Positions 1 through 8,166 of a stretch of DNA of 31,201 bases are shown here, in pieces (position 1 is the stretch's first letter; each line of letters begins with the position of its first letter). The notes under the pieces are model-generated. The model was not told where the DNA came from, made no database searches, and worked only from the letters and a program-made list of their open reading frames with translations. Location of the stretch: assembly GCA_964585585.1 (NCBI GenBank), contig CAZPEL010000006.1, positions 1-31,201 on the forward strand, written 5' to 3'. Position numbers and translations under genes: made by a program. The DNA comes from CAZNAQ01 sp964585585 (GTDB lineage Bacteria; Patescibacteriota; Patescibacteriia; Patescibacteriales; JAGXOH01).

Positions 1-1529
1 TAGCGGACCTCTTGGCCGTTTTCCAGGAGAATGGAGTCGCCGTCGTAGACGAATTCGACGCCCACGGTTTGGCCTTTTAGCTCTTTCGGGGTGGATTGAG
101 GATCGGAAGAAGATTTCTTCGGGGTCGGTTGTTGTTTTTGAGATTTATTTTTTGTACCCTCGGAGGCTTCTTGGTTTCGTATTTCTTCCTGTCCTGATCC
201 TGTCGAAGGAGCCGAAGGATCTTCTTGGGAAGCCAAAACTTTTTGGGAATTTTCTTTACTCTTATCGTCTCCTTGCTTGCCAGAATCCGACGATGTCTTG
301 TCTTTGTCCGCCTTTTTCGAAGAAATGGTTGCGGCCCCGATCTCGTCCTCCTGCCAAACAGCTACCTTGTCATAACCGGCCGAGGCCACTCCTTTGGTCC
401 AGTTCCAGCCGTCTTTTACCTTTCCAGCTGTGTATTTAGCAGAGTCAATAACAACTTCCTTACACGATTCTAAAAAGAAACCGGACCATTGAACCGCTTG
501 ATCTGTTTTTGTTTTTCCGGCTTCCCAAGTTATCCGACCCGTCTTGCCGGTGGCCAAAACTATCTCGCCCCACTTATACTCCGAGCCTTCTATAATATCT
601 GAGGTTTTTTCTTCCACTCCTTTCTTGAGCCCTTGCCAGAAACCCAATTGTTCTTGGGTTTCTTTTTCTTGATCTATCTTTTTGAATTCTTGTTGGAAAT
701 AATCTATAACTCCGGCGCTGTAGCCTATGGCCTTGGGGTGGAGTTGATTCCAGTAATCGTGATGAACCTTAAAATCATCTAAATCATAAATAGGGATAAT
801 TCCACTTCTATCAATAGCAATGAGTTTATAATTAGAGTCGCTAACCAAATATTCTTTTTTGTTACCTAAAAAATCATCTTTTATTATTTTATAATTTCTA
901 TAATCTATTTCACCTAATGAGTCTTTACTATAAAAATTATTATGAGTATAGGTGGCTAATTCATCAAAAATATTTTCAATATTCTCAACTTTTGTAAAGC
1001 TCAGATTATCTGTAGAAACAGGATTATGTTTACTCGCCCACCCTTCATATGGGTCCCCTTCCGGATGAGCATCATTGCGAACATGAGCCGGAACCGCCAT
1101 ATCCTGAATCAAGTGCAGAATATGGCCCACTCCCTGGTAAGCTCTTTTTTTATTGCCATCTTTGTAATTCTCTAAAGTTTGAGGCACGGAATAATCTCCG
1201 GTAACGCTATCTTGGTTATAAGCCCAATATTTGGTAGACTCTCCGAACGCACCACCATCATTCAAGCCCTTCTCCGTTTCGGGGTTATAAAAATGGTTAA
1301 GATATCTGGGGTCTGCATCTTCGGCAATAGATCCCTGGACTATCCAGTTCCTTTGTTTCGAGTTCAATTTTTGTTCAGGGAATTCCCGGTTATACAGATC
1401 AATTGCTTCCTTGGTCAATTTGGGATGAACTATCGTATTATCATAACCTAAGCTCCATCCGGCTAAAAAAATAAACAAGATACAAATAAAAAAAGCAATA
1501 ATTTTTGTTCTCTTTTTAACAACTGTCAT
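1..1529 (-). CDS. Zinc-dependent phospholipase C-like / staphylococcal nuclease-like fusion, 3' end cut by window
   Basis: The frame is open from ATG at 1529 to the window edge (509 complete codons), so the C-terminus is missing. Residues 9-25 form a signal peptide or membrane anchor. Residues 30-160 resemble the zinc-dependent phospholipase C / S1-P1 nuclease fold: H35 near the mature N-terminus, W62 and E70-D71, H79, and an HILHLIQDMAVPAH block (H136, H139, D143, H149) in which the metal-ligand spacing is kept. A low-complexity, Ser/Lys/Gln-rich linker covers about residues 400-485. The last visible residues, VEFVYDGDSILLENGQEVR, match the opening strand of thermonuclease domains, whose DGD motif binds calcium; the next codon begins TA, fitting the Tyr often found there. 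Likely exported and acting on lipids or nucleic acids outside the cell. The first domain is fairly sure, the second probable because truncated. It lies 7 nt after the gene at 2022-1537 and is probably co-transcribed with it. Confidence 0.75.
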   Translation of the reverse strand, partial: MTVVKKRTKIIAFFICILFIFLAGWSLGYDNTIVHPKLTKEAIDLYNREFPEQKLNSKQRNWIVQGSIAEDADPRYLNHFYNPETEKGLNDGGAFGESTKYWAYNQDSVTGDYSVPQTLENYKDGNKKRAYQGVGHILHLIQDMAVPAHVRNDAHPEGDPYEGWASKHNPVSTDNLSFTKVENIENIFDELATYTHNNFYSKDSLGEIDYRNYKIIKDDFLGNKKEYLVSDSNYKLIAIDRSGIIPIYDLDDFKVHHDYWNQLHPKAIGYSAGVIDYFQQEFKKIDQEKETQEQLGFWQGLKKGVEEKTSDIIEGSEYKWGEIVLATGKTGRITWEAGKTKTDQAVQWSGFFLESCKEVVIDSAKYTAGKVKDGWNWTKGVASAGYDKVAVWQEDEIGAATISSKKADKDKTSSDSGKQGDDKSKENSQKVLASQEDPSAPSTGSGQEEIRNQEASEGTKNKSQKQQPTPKKSSSDPQSTPKELKGQTVGVEFVYDGDSILLENGQEVR

Positions 1530-1536
1530 AAATAAA

Positions 1537-2022
1537 TTAAATTGATTCTATTCTCCAGTAACCCCTTTTATTTTTTATGAAATTAATAGGATGGGCTATA
1601 TCGTCACTTTCATCTTTAGCATTTAAATAATAATAAGAAGCATGATTATTTTGGATTCTTTCCTTGTTTATTTCTTCAGGCAATCTTTCTATCCATTTAT
1701 TAAACTTTTTCTCATCCTGAAAAGCCTCTCTATATTTATCTCTCTGATCCTCTACAACATATTCCAAAGCTTTCTCTTTGTTGTCGTTTAACACAGCTTG
1801 CCGAAATTTAGTGTATACTTCCTCAGGGGTGTTTTTGGCCTCCACCTCATATTCTTGGGGCGGATATTTTTCCTTTAATTCTTCCTGGGTGTACCATTTT
1901 CCTTCCCATTGGATCAATTGGCCGGTTTCTATTTTGTAATAAGTATAAGCCACCAGGGCAAGGCCCAGGACTACCACAATTATCAGTATGATCCCTAGAA
2001 TTTTAATAATTTTTCTTTTCAT
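1537..2022 (-). CDS. Small membrane-anchored protein of unknown function
   Basis: 161 residues. A short basic N-terminus (MKRK) is followed by one hydrophobic segment at about residues 5-28, then a charged, Tyr-rich extracytoplasmic domain. The stretch NTPEEVYTKFRQAVLNDNKEKALEYV followed by a helix-rich region and a final Trp-containing strand would suit a small alpha+beta fold of the NTF2/DUF4878 type, but this is only an impression of pattern. I do not recognise the family. It is the first gene of a two-gene minus-strand unit, ending 7 nt before the phospholipase-like fusion starts, so a shared role at the cell surface is plausible. No Shine-Dalgarno sequence precedes the ATG. Confidence 0.7.
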   Translation of the reverse strand: MKRKIIKILGIILIIVVVLGLALVAYTYYKIETGQLIQWEGKWYTQEELKEKYPPQEYEVEAKNTPEEVYTKFRQAVLNDNKEKALEYVVEDQRDKYREAFQDEKKFNKWIERLPEEINKERIQNNHASYYYLNAKDESDDIAHPINFIKNKRGYWRIESI

Positions 2023-2072
2023 AGTAAAAAAGCTGCTTGTTGGGCAACTGTTATTTGTAAGGTCTTGGGTTT

Positions 2073-2081
2073 ATTTTAGCA
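2073..2081 (-). promoter_or_regulatory. Candidate extended -10 promoter for the minus-strand pair
   Basis: Read on the minus strand, this is TGC followed by TAAAAT, an extended -10 type element about 50 nt upstream of the ATG at 2022. No good -35 hexamer sits 16-18 nt further upstream, so the call is weak. Confidence 0.3.
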
Positions 2082-2087
2082 AAGATT

Positions 2088-2115
2088 TTGATAATTAAAA
2101 AATGTTCTATATAAT
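2088..2115 (+). promoter_or_regulatory. Sigma70-type promoter of recQ
   Basis: TTGATA at 2088-2093 and a perfect TATAAT at 2110-2115 are separated by 16 nt. The expected start of transcription is near 2122, giving a leader of about 29 nt before the RecQ ATG at 2151. An AGGAG at 2122-2126 lies about 24 nt before the ATG, too far to serve as a normal ribosome binding site. Confidence 0.7.
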
Positions 2116-2150
2116 ACAAGCAGGAGAAAATTATTTTTAAAAAATTAAAT

Positions 2151-4307
2151 ATGGCCACGGACACTCGGGGGCTTCTTCGAAAATACTTCGGCTACGAGGA
2201 TTTTCGTCCTCAGCAGAAAGAGATCATAGATACCTCGCTTTCCGGGCGGGATTGTTTTGTTTTGATGCCCACCGGAGGCGGTAAATCCCTGTGTTACCAA
2301 TTGCCGGCCTTGCATTTTTCGGGTCTGACCTTGGTCATATCTCCCTTGATAGCCCTGATGAAGGACCAGGTGGACGGTTTAAAGGCCAACGGGATAGAGG
2401 CGGAATTCATGGGGTCTTCCCTTTCTCCGGAGGAAAACGAGGAAGTTAGAGAAAAAGTTAAAAAGGGGCAGACCAAGATACTCTACATCTCTCCGGAAAA
2501 ATTCGGGATACCCGCTTTTCGGGAATTTTTAACCACTCTAAATATCGATCTGGTGGCCGTAGACGAGGCCCATTGTATCAGCCACTGGGGGCATGATTTC
2601 CGACCCGATTATCGAAATCTGAAGATCTTAAAGGAACTTTTTCCGGCCGCCCCGGTCATGGCTCTGACAGCCACGGCCACCCCCCAAGTAAAAAACGACA
2701 TTTTAAGCCAGTTGCAAATTCCCCAAGCCGAGAATTTTGCCTCCGGTTTTGACCGGGCCAACCTGAGCTTGAGCGTGGTGGAGAAAAAGAAGGCCTTCCC
2801 CAAGCTTCTGGCCCTTTTGGACAGATATCAAGGCGAGTCGGTGATCATTTATTGCTTTTCCCGAAAAGAAACCGAGGAGCTGGCGAATAATTTACAACAA
2901 AAAGGTTTCACCGCCCGGGCTTACCATGCCGGCCTGGAAAAACAGGATCGAAAAATGGTCCAGGATGATTTTATTAAAGACCGGGTCAATATCATCGTGG
3001 CCACCATAGCTTTTGGCATGGGAGTGGACAAGCCGGACATCCGCCTGATAGTCCATTATACTTTTCCCAAGACCATAGAGGGCTACTACCAAGAGATCGG
3101 CCGGGCCGGTCGGGACGGATTGGCCAGCGAATGCGTCATGTTCTACACTTACGCCGATACAAGAAAACACGAATTCTTTATCGGCCAAACAAACGATCCG
3201 GAACTGCAAAAAAGCGCCCGGCAAAAATTGAACGATGTTTTGGAATACGCCGAAACCACCATCTGCCGAAGGCGGTATTTGCTTAATTATTTCGGAGAAG
3301 AATACGAGGCCTCCAATTGCTCCGGTTGCGATATCTGCTTAACCGAACAAGAGACCATGGATGCCACTATTGTCACTCAAAAGATACTTTCCGGTATTTT
3401 AAAGACCGGTTCCCGCTTCGGAAAGCAATACATCCTGGAGGTCCTTTTGGGAAGGAACACCCAACGCATTAAAAGAAACGGGCATGACCGCTTGTCCGTT
3501 TTCGGGATCGCCCGGGACTGGTCGGAAGACGATCTGGGTCGAATTCTAAACCAGCTTCTCCGCTCCGGATTTATAAGCAAAACCGGGGAACAATACCCGA
3601 CTCTGAGCTTAACTTTAAAAGCGAAGTCCTTTTTAGAAAACGAAGAAACACTGGAATTGCCCAAGCCGGTGTCCGATATCAAAACCAAAAACAAAGCGGA
3701 TGCCGCCCCGGCCGATTATAACCAAGAGCTTTTTTCCCAATTACGGGAGATCAGAAAAAAATTGGCCGAAGAAGCCAATGTCCCCCCGTTTGTCATTTTT
3801 GGAGACCAAAGTTTACAGCAAATGGCCGCTTACCTACCCCGAAATCGAGAAGAATTCGGCCGGATCAGCGGAGTGGGTGAAACCAAATTGGAAAAATATT
3901 CTCCGGATTTTTTGGCCGTGATCAATAATTTTATACAGGAGAAAGGGATTACCCCGCCGGGCATGCCTTCCGAGTTGAGCTTTACCTCCTCCCGGGAGCC
4001 GAGAATGAGGGCTGTCCAAAGATATGAAAAAACCAAGGAGTTGATCGACAAAAAGATCGCGGTGGTCGATATAGCCAAGAACCAAAACCTTAAACCGGCC
4101 ACCATTGTTAATCACATCGAGCGGCTACTGGACGCCGGGGCAAAGCTGGATCTGGAATATTTAAAATTGCCCCGGGAAAAATATCAGGAGATCAAAAACG
4201 CTTTTGACGCTATCGGGGATGAATTTTTAAAACCGGTGTTTGAATATCTGGAAGGTAAATATAATTACGATGATCTAAGGTTGGTTCGGGTTATCAAAGA
4301 CAATTAA
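2151..4307 (+). CDS. recQ: ATP-dependent DNA helicase RecQ
   Basis: 718 residues. RecQ unwinds DNA 3'-5' in recombination and fork repair. Motif 0 (FRPQQ, residues 18-22) and Walker A (MPTGGGKS, 39-46) are followed by DEAH at 138-141 and the GMGVDKPD...QEIGRAGRDG motifs V-VI of the second RecA lobe. The RQC zinc site is visible as a Cys in TICRRRYLLNYF and the NCSGCDIC triad. A winged-helix region and an HRDC domain (from YNQELFSQLREIRKKLAEE, about residue 523) follow. The last ~100 residues carry a further helix-turn-helix of the HTH_40 type (DIAKNQNLKPATIVNHIERL), as in some bacterial RecQ proteins. All motifs look intact, so the enzyme should be active. It stands alone with its own promoter and is followed by the repeat-filled gap. 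Confidence 0.96.
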   Translation: MATDTRGLLRKYFGYEDFRPQQKEIIDTSLSGRDCFVLMPTGGGKSLCYQLPALHFSGLTLVISPLIALMKDQVDGLKANGIEAEFMGSSLSPEENEEVREKVKKGQTKILYISPEKFGIPAFREFLTTLNIDLVAVDEAHCISHWGHDFRPDYRNLKILKELFPAAPVMALTATATPQVKNDILSQLQIPQAENFASGFDRANLSLSVVEKKKAFPKLLALLDRYQGESVIIYCFSRKETEELANNLQQKGFTARAYHAGLEKQDRKMVQDDFIKDRVNIIVATIAFGMGVDKPDIRLIVHYTFPKTIEGYYQEIGRAGRDGLASECVMFYTYADTRKHEFFIGQTNDPELQKSARQKLNDVLEYAETTICRRRYLLNYFGEEYEASNCSGCDICLTEQETMDATIVTQKILSGILKTGSRFGKQYILEVLLGRNTQRIKRNGHDRLSVFGIARDWSEDDLGRILNQLLRSGFISKTGEQYPTLSLTLKAKSFLENEETLELPKPVSDIKTKNKADAAPADYNQELFSQLREIRKKLAEEANVPPFVIFGDQSLQQMAAYLPRNREEFGRISGVGETKLEKYSPDFLAVINNFIQEKGITPPGMPSELSFTSSREPRMRAVQRYEKTKELIDKKIAVVDIAKNQNLKPATIVNHIERLLDAGAKLDLEYLKLPREKYQEIKNAFDAIGDEFLKPVFEYLEGKYNYDDLRLVRVIKDN

Positions 4308-4341
4308 AACCGATTATCTGACAAACAAAAAACCAATTGAG

Positions 4342-4618
4342 ATAAGCACCAAATTACAAATTACAATAATTTCTCCTCCGCTTCGCTCCGGAGAACTAAA
4401 ACAGATAGTCAACAGTAAACAGTCAATAGTAAACAGTTGCCACTGTGCTTTTCTCCCCTTATCAAGGGGAGATTAAGAGGGGTTATCTTTTTAAACCGAA
4501 ACCCCTCCTGGCCTCCCTGCCTACCGGCAGGCAGGCCCTTGATAAGGGGAGGAATATATTCCCAATTTACTGTTGACTGTTCACTAATTACTATTGATCA
4601 TTGTAATTTGGTGCTTAT
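4342..4618. repeat. Foldback element of nested inverted repeats
   Basis: Perfect 18-bp terminal inverted repeats (ATAAGCACCAAATTACAA at 4342-4359, its complement at 4601-4618) enclose further arms in nested order. These are a 13-bp pair (4407-4419 with 4566-4578), a 16-bp pair (4453-4468 with 4536-4551) and an 8-bp pair (4477-4484 with 4500-4507). In addition, 4407-4420 and 4421-4434 are 14-nt tandem copies differing at one base. The whole can fold into one long interrupted hairpin of about 277 nt. No protein is encoded. It could be a non-autonomous mobile foldback or MITE-like element, or a structure that grew from short repeat words; no target-site duplication is obvious. Confidence 0.75.
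4516..4535. repeat. GC-rich 20-bp near-palindrome
   Basis: CCTGCCTACCGGCAGGCAGG is a palindrome except for one A/C mispair. It is much richer in G+C than its AT-rich surroundings and sits inside the right arm of the foldback element. From memory, very similar words recur in CPR genomes and give LPAGR-type peptides when read in frame; a genome-wide count would test this. Confidence 0.55.
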
Positions 4619-4684
4619 TTGATCATTGATGCTTGGAATTTGATGCTTACTTAATAGGTGCTTTATATATTTTTATCCCGGTCA

Positions 4685-4705
4685 ATCCCCCTAAATATAG
4701 GGGAT
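4685..4705. terminator. Possible weak hairpin terminator between convergent genes
   Basis: ATCCCC at 4685-4690 pairs with GGGGAT at 4700-4705 across a 9-nt AT-rich loop, and ATTTTA follows on the plus strand. It lies just beyond the stop of the minus-strand M23 gene. The stem is short and the T-run is poor, so it may be chance. Confidence 0.3.
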
Positions 4706-4715
4706 ATTTTACCCC

Positions 4716-6002
4716 TTATTCATGGAGTATTTTTTGATAGGGCGCTATGGCTTTTTGGAAGTCTTCCATCTTGTCTTTGGATATGGATTGGGCCGGAGGC
4801 AATTCCAGGTTAAGCGGATTGATCTTGCGGCCGTATTTGATCATCTCATAATGCAGATGGGGGCCGGTGGAAAGGCCGGTATTACCCACATAACCTATAA
4901 CTTCCCCTTGTTCCACGCGTTGACCCGGCCGGACCAGGATCCGGGATTGGTGAGCATACCTGGTGGTATAAGTGGAATTGTGCCTGACCGCTGTTAAGTA
5001 GCCATAACCGGAAGAGTTCCAGCCGGCCGTGGTGACCATCCCGTCCCCAACCGATCTTATAGGGGTTCCGGTTTGGGCGGCATAATCTATAGCTTTATGG
5101 GAGCTGGTGTACATCCGGAATTTGGCCAGGTATCTGGGGCCGGTGGTATATCCGGAAGAGATGTATTTATAATTCACCGGCGCCTTTAAGAACATTTTTT
5201 GGGCGGATTTTCCCTCTTCATTAAAGTAACCCTGATTATCATCTGATTCTTCATAATAATAGATCTGGTATTCTTTTCCCGCATTTATGTATTTAGCCGC
5301 CAGGATCTTGCCCGGACGCACATATTCGCCATTTAGGTATTTTTTTTCGTAGATGAATTTAAAGCTGTCTCCCTTCCTGGTCTCCATGGCGAAATCAATG
5401 GTCCACTGGAAAGCATGGGCCAATTTGATGATGGCCCGAATATCTATGTCCTTGTCCTGGGCCGCCCTATACATAGAGCTGGTCACGGTTCCGCTGGCCG
5501 TAGCGGTTTTGATCTCATAGGGTATGGGTTCTATTTTGGCCTGCCATTTAACGGAAGAACTTGCTTGTGTTTTTCCTTCGGAGGTGGTGGCTACTAATTG
5601 GTCCCGGGTATCGATCCGGTATAGAAGTTTTTTGAGCTTTTTTTCCGGGTTAAAGGTAAGGTTTAGATTCTTTCCCGCCTTGATCCGGGCCAGGTTATAA
5701 GAGGGCTGGGCCGCTTCCAAGATGGCCAGCGCTTTTTTTCTGGGCACTCCCGCTTTTTGCATCAGGGCGGTATAGGTTTCCCCGGCCTTTATGGGAACTT
5801 CCCGGATAATATCCCGGGGTGGTTCCGGATTAGTGGTGCTTGCTGTTTTGTTTTCATTTCGGTTCTCTTCCGACCGAGAAGGATCGGCCTCATCTCCAAA
5901 AGAAGCAATAGTACTTTTTTGGGTATAAAAAAATCCCAGCAATCCGCCAAGCAAAGCCAGGAAAATAAAGAAAGATAAAATAAAAAAAGGACGTTTATCC
6001 AT
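4716..6002 (-). CDS. M23 family metallopeptidase (LytM/OapA-like), membrane-anchored
   Basis: 428 residues. An N-terminal hydrophobic segment (about residues 5-26) anchors or exports the protein. A Ser/Asn-rich spacer is followed by a region at about residues 70-140 (AGETYTALMQKAGVPRKKALAIL ... INAG-type) like the OapA/Csd3 regulatory domain of cell-wall endopeptidases. The C-terminal LytM domain holds the zinc ligands: H302 and D306 in SHKAID, and HLH at 382-384. Such enzymes cut peptide cross-bridges in peptidoglycan during growth or division. The catalytic set is complete, so activity is likely; the N-terminal domain probably restrains it. It is transcribed alone, divergently from DUF4012. 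Confidence 0.92.
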   Translation of the reverse strand: MDKRPFFILSFFIFLALLGGLLGFFYTQKSTIASFGDEADPSRSEENRNENKTASTTNPEPPRDIIREVPIKAGETYTALMQKAGVPRKKALAILEAAQPSYNLARIKAGKNLNLTFNPEKKLKKLLYRIDTRDQLVATTSEGKTQASSSVKWQAKIEPIPYEIKTATASGTVTSSMYRAAQDKDIDIRAIIKLAHAFQWTIDFAMETRKGDSFKFIYEKKYLNGEYVRPGKILAAKYINAGKEYQIYYYEESDDNQGYFNEEGKSAQKMFLKAPVNYKYISSGYTTGPRYLAKFRMYTSSHKAIDYAAQTGTPIRSVGDGMVTTAGWNSSGYGYLTAVRHNSTYTTRYAHQSRILVRPGQRVEQGEVIGYVGNTGLSTGPHLHYEMIKYGRKINPLNLELPPAQSISKDKMEDFQKAIAPYQKILHE

Positions 6003-6023
6003 AAGTATTCTTTTATATAGTTT

Positions 6024-6052
6024 ATTATAAAATATGTTCCGTCGGTTGGCAA
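6024..6052 (-). promoter_or_regulatory. Promoter of the M23 peptidase gene
   Basis: On the minus strand, TTGCCA (6052-6047) and TATAAT (6029-6024) are separated by 17 nt, nearly the sigma70 consensus. The leader would be about 15-20 nt. Its -35 box lies 9 nt from the -35 box of the opposite-strand promoter. Confidence 0.72.
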
Positions 6053-6061
6053 TTATCCAAG

Positions 6062-6090
6062 TTGCCAGACCGATTTGTTTTTGCTATAAT
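6062..6090 (+). promoter_or_regulatory. Promoter of the DUF4012 gene
   Basis: TTGCCA (6062-6067), a 17-nt spacer and TATAAT (6085-6090). TGC just before the -10 also makes it an extended -10 element. The leader to the ATG at 6121 would be about 24 nt, without a Shine-Dalgarno motif. Confidence 0.75.
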
Positions 6091-6120
6091 TCGCTTTATA
6101 AACAATGGTTTTAAGATTCT

Positions 6121-8163
6121 ATGGGGTCTTTTTTTAAATCCAAAAATTTCGATTTTATTCAGGCCTATGAAAAGATGGGCGATCTTTGGCAGGAGTTGCC
6201 GGTGAGTAAGAAAAGAACCAGGAAAAAAAGGGTTAAGCGAGCCCTTAAATTTTTTGGTTATTTCGGGGGCACGCTCCTTTTGTTTTTGATAATAGCTTTA
6301 GGGGTAGCATTGGTGGATCTGAAGCAGTATTACAACTACGCCATAGACGGCAAATCGCAATTGGAGCGGGCGGTCCAAGAGATGAAGGCGGGCGATTTTT
6401 CCCGGGCCCAGGTTCTGGCGGGAAAGTCGGCCCATAATTTTTATTCGGTCTCGGAGCGCTTAAGACGGCTCGGTTCCAATCCCTTGGTCAACTTATCCGA
6501 CACTTTGAAATATCAACTTTCCAACTATACCGATCTTTCCGAGTCCGCTTTTCTTATAAGTACTTCCCTGAAGAGGGTATCCCTTTGGGGGAGTGATGTC
6601 AAGCAGATCCTGGGGGAGCGGGAAATATCCAATTTCCAGGACTTGGACAAGAGGGAAAAAGAGGAATTGCTGCGATTATTATATGAATCCTTGGCCGAGA
6701 TCAGGGGGGTGGAGGTCAATCTGGACTTGGCGCTTTGGAATTTGGAAAGGATGAACACTGATCTGGCCTTTTTTCCTTTTTCTCAAAAATTAAGGAAGGG
6801 CCAAAAGGAATTGGCCCAAAAAAGGAAGGAATTGGGGCATTTAAGTCAAATATTGTCTTTGCTGCCCCATTTGGCCGGTTATCCCGATAATTCCCACTTT
6901 TTGGTCTTTTTCCAGAACAATGACGAACTTCGACCCACCGGCGGATTTTTGGGAACTTACGGCATTCTGGAGACTCGAGCCGGAGAAATAGAGAGATTTG
7001 ATACTCATAATATCTATCACATGGACATGCCTCTGGAGGGAGAGATGTTCGTGGAGCCGCCGCGGCCGATAGCTGAATACCTAAATCAGAATTGGTATAT
7101 GCGGGACGCCAACTGGTCCCCGGATTGGCCCACTACCGCCAAAAAACTGGATTGGTTCTATCACAAGGAGAACCATATGCTTTCGCCCGCTGATCGTATC
7201 AACGATTTTCAAGGCGAGTTCGACGGGGTCTTCGCTATTACTCCGGAATTTGTTTCCTCTCTTTTGGCCATTACCGGACCGGTAACAGTAGAAGGGAAGC
7301 AATACAAGCGGGACAACTTCAAAGAACTTTTACAGTATCAAGTGGAGCGAGGATATCAATCCTCCAACAGAAGCGCCTGGGATAGAAAGGAAGTCGTGGG
7401 TAAGATCCTACAAGAATTAAAGATAAAGATATTTAACTTGCCTTCGGCTCAGTGGAGCCGAGTGACCTCTTGTCTGCAGGACAATTTGGCTCGGAAGAAC
7501 ATTCTCCTTTACTTTAACAACAGGCACTACCAGGATCTGGTCCAAGATTTGGATTGGGCCGGCCGGGTCAAGGAATCACCCCAGGATTATCTAATGGTCG
7601 TTGATTCCAATATGGGAGCCCTAAAAACGGATTCGGTCATGGAGCGGGGAATTGATTATTCCCTGGAACAGGGCTTGAACGGGATCTTTGTTGATCTGAA
7701 TATAAATTATTCCCATCACGGCGAACTTAGCTGGAAAGTTTCCGAATACAAGAGTTATACCAGAGTCCTGGTCCCCCGGGGCAGTGAATTATTGGAGGTC
7801 AATAGAAACAATTTGGGTCCGGAAAATCGGGCGAAAGTGGATACAGACACGGTCAAGGACAAATTGTCCTGGGGAACTTATATCACTCTGGAGCCGGGAG
7901 AAGTGGGTAATTTGAATTTAAAGTATAAGCTTTCGCCGGAGCTGGAAGAAAAGATCAAGAAAACGGGGCGGTATGTTTTGTTGCTACAAAAACAGCCCGG
8001 TGTCAATCTCAAGAACTCCTTGATTGACATCAGCCTCACTAATAGGATAAAATCATATAAACCCGTCGGTTTCTCCGCTTCCTTGCAGGACGACAACTCG
8101 GTGGAGTGGAGGTCCGATATCACCGGGGATAGAAGAATAATGATCGATCTGGAAAACGAATGA
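6121..8163 (+). CDS. DUF4012 domain membrane protein
   Basis: 680 residues. A cytoplasmic, strongly basic N-terminus (KKRTRKKRVKR, residues 30-40) precedes one membrane helix at about residues 44-65; the rest is probably outside the cell. A helical region (residues 70-250) leads into the DUF4012 core, which opens with FFQNNDELRPTGGFLGTYG (from about residue 263) and continues through DGVFAITPEFVSSLLAITGPV. This order resembles LytR/CpsA/Psr-related DUF4012 proteins of actinobacteria and CPR, whose function is unproven; a role in attaching or handling surface polymers is an inference. It begins a plus-strand stretch toward mreB with its own strong promoter. It is divergent from the M23 peptidase, suggesting joint control of two envelope functions. 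Confidence 0.88.
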   Translation: MGSFFKSKNFDFIQAYEKMGDLWQELPVSKKRTRKKRVKRALKFFGYFGGTLLLFLIIALGVALVDLKQYYNYAIDGKSQLERAVQEMKAGDFSRAQVLAGKSAHNFYSVSERLRRLGSNPLVNLSDTLKYQLSNYTDLSESAFLISTSLKRVSLWGSDVKQILGEREISNFQDLDKREKEELLRLLYESLAEIRGVEVNLDLALWNLERMNTDLAFFPFSQKLRKGQKELAQKRKELGHLSQILSLLPHLAGYPDNSHFLVFFQNNDELRPTGGFLGTYGILETRAGEIERFDTHNIYHMDMPLEGEMFVEPPRPIAEYLNQNWYMRDANWSPDWPTTAKKLDWFYHKENHMLSPADRINDFQGEFDGVFAITPEFVSSLLAITGPVTVEGKQYKRDNFKELLQYQVERGYQSSNRSAWDRKEVVGKILQELKIKIFNLPSAQWSRVTSCLQDNLARKNILLYFNNRHYQDLVQDLDWAGRVKESPQDYLMVVDSNMGALKTDSVMERGIDYSLEQGLNGIFVDLNINYSHHGELSWKVSEYKSYTRVLVPRGSELLEVNRNNLGPENRAKVDTDTVKDKLSWGTYITLEPGEVGNLNLKYKLSPELEEKIKKTGRYVLLLQKQPGVNLKNSLIDISLTNRIKSYKPVGFSASLQDDNSVEWRSDITGDRRIMIDLENE

Positions 8164-8166
8164 TCA

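Larger units (their letters stand above)
4308..4715. other. Gene-free region with nested inverted repeats
   Basis: This 408-bp gap separates recQ (plus) from the M23 peptidase (minus), so both genes end toward it. It contains the foldback element described separately and, near 4685-4705, a small hairpin. A 61-codon open frame at 4437-4622 is simply the repeat read through and has no protein character. I see no promoter or RNA gene. Confidence 0.8.

Noticed and set aside
1179..1451. 90-codon plus-strand frame
   Set aside because: It lies antisense to the phospholipase-like gene, whose metal-binding motifs are clear.
2023..2060. Short hairpin followed by a T-run just before the minus-strand ATG at 2022
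   Set aside because: The stem has only six pairs including a G-U; too weak to call an attenuator.
4342..4618. Insertion sequence
   Set aside because: There is no transposase frame or clear target duplication, so only a foldback repeat is called.
4437..4622. 61-codon open frame with an LPAGR-like peptide
   Set aside because: It lies wholly within the nested inverted repeat, has no start signal and no protein-like composition.
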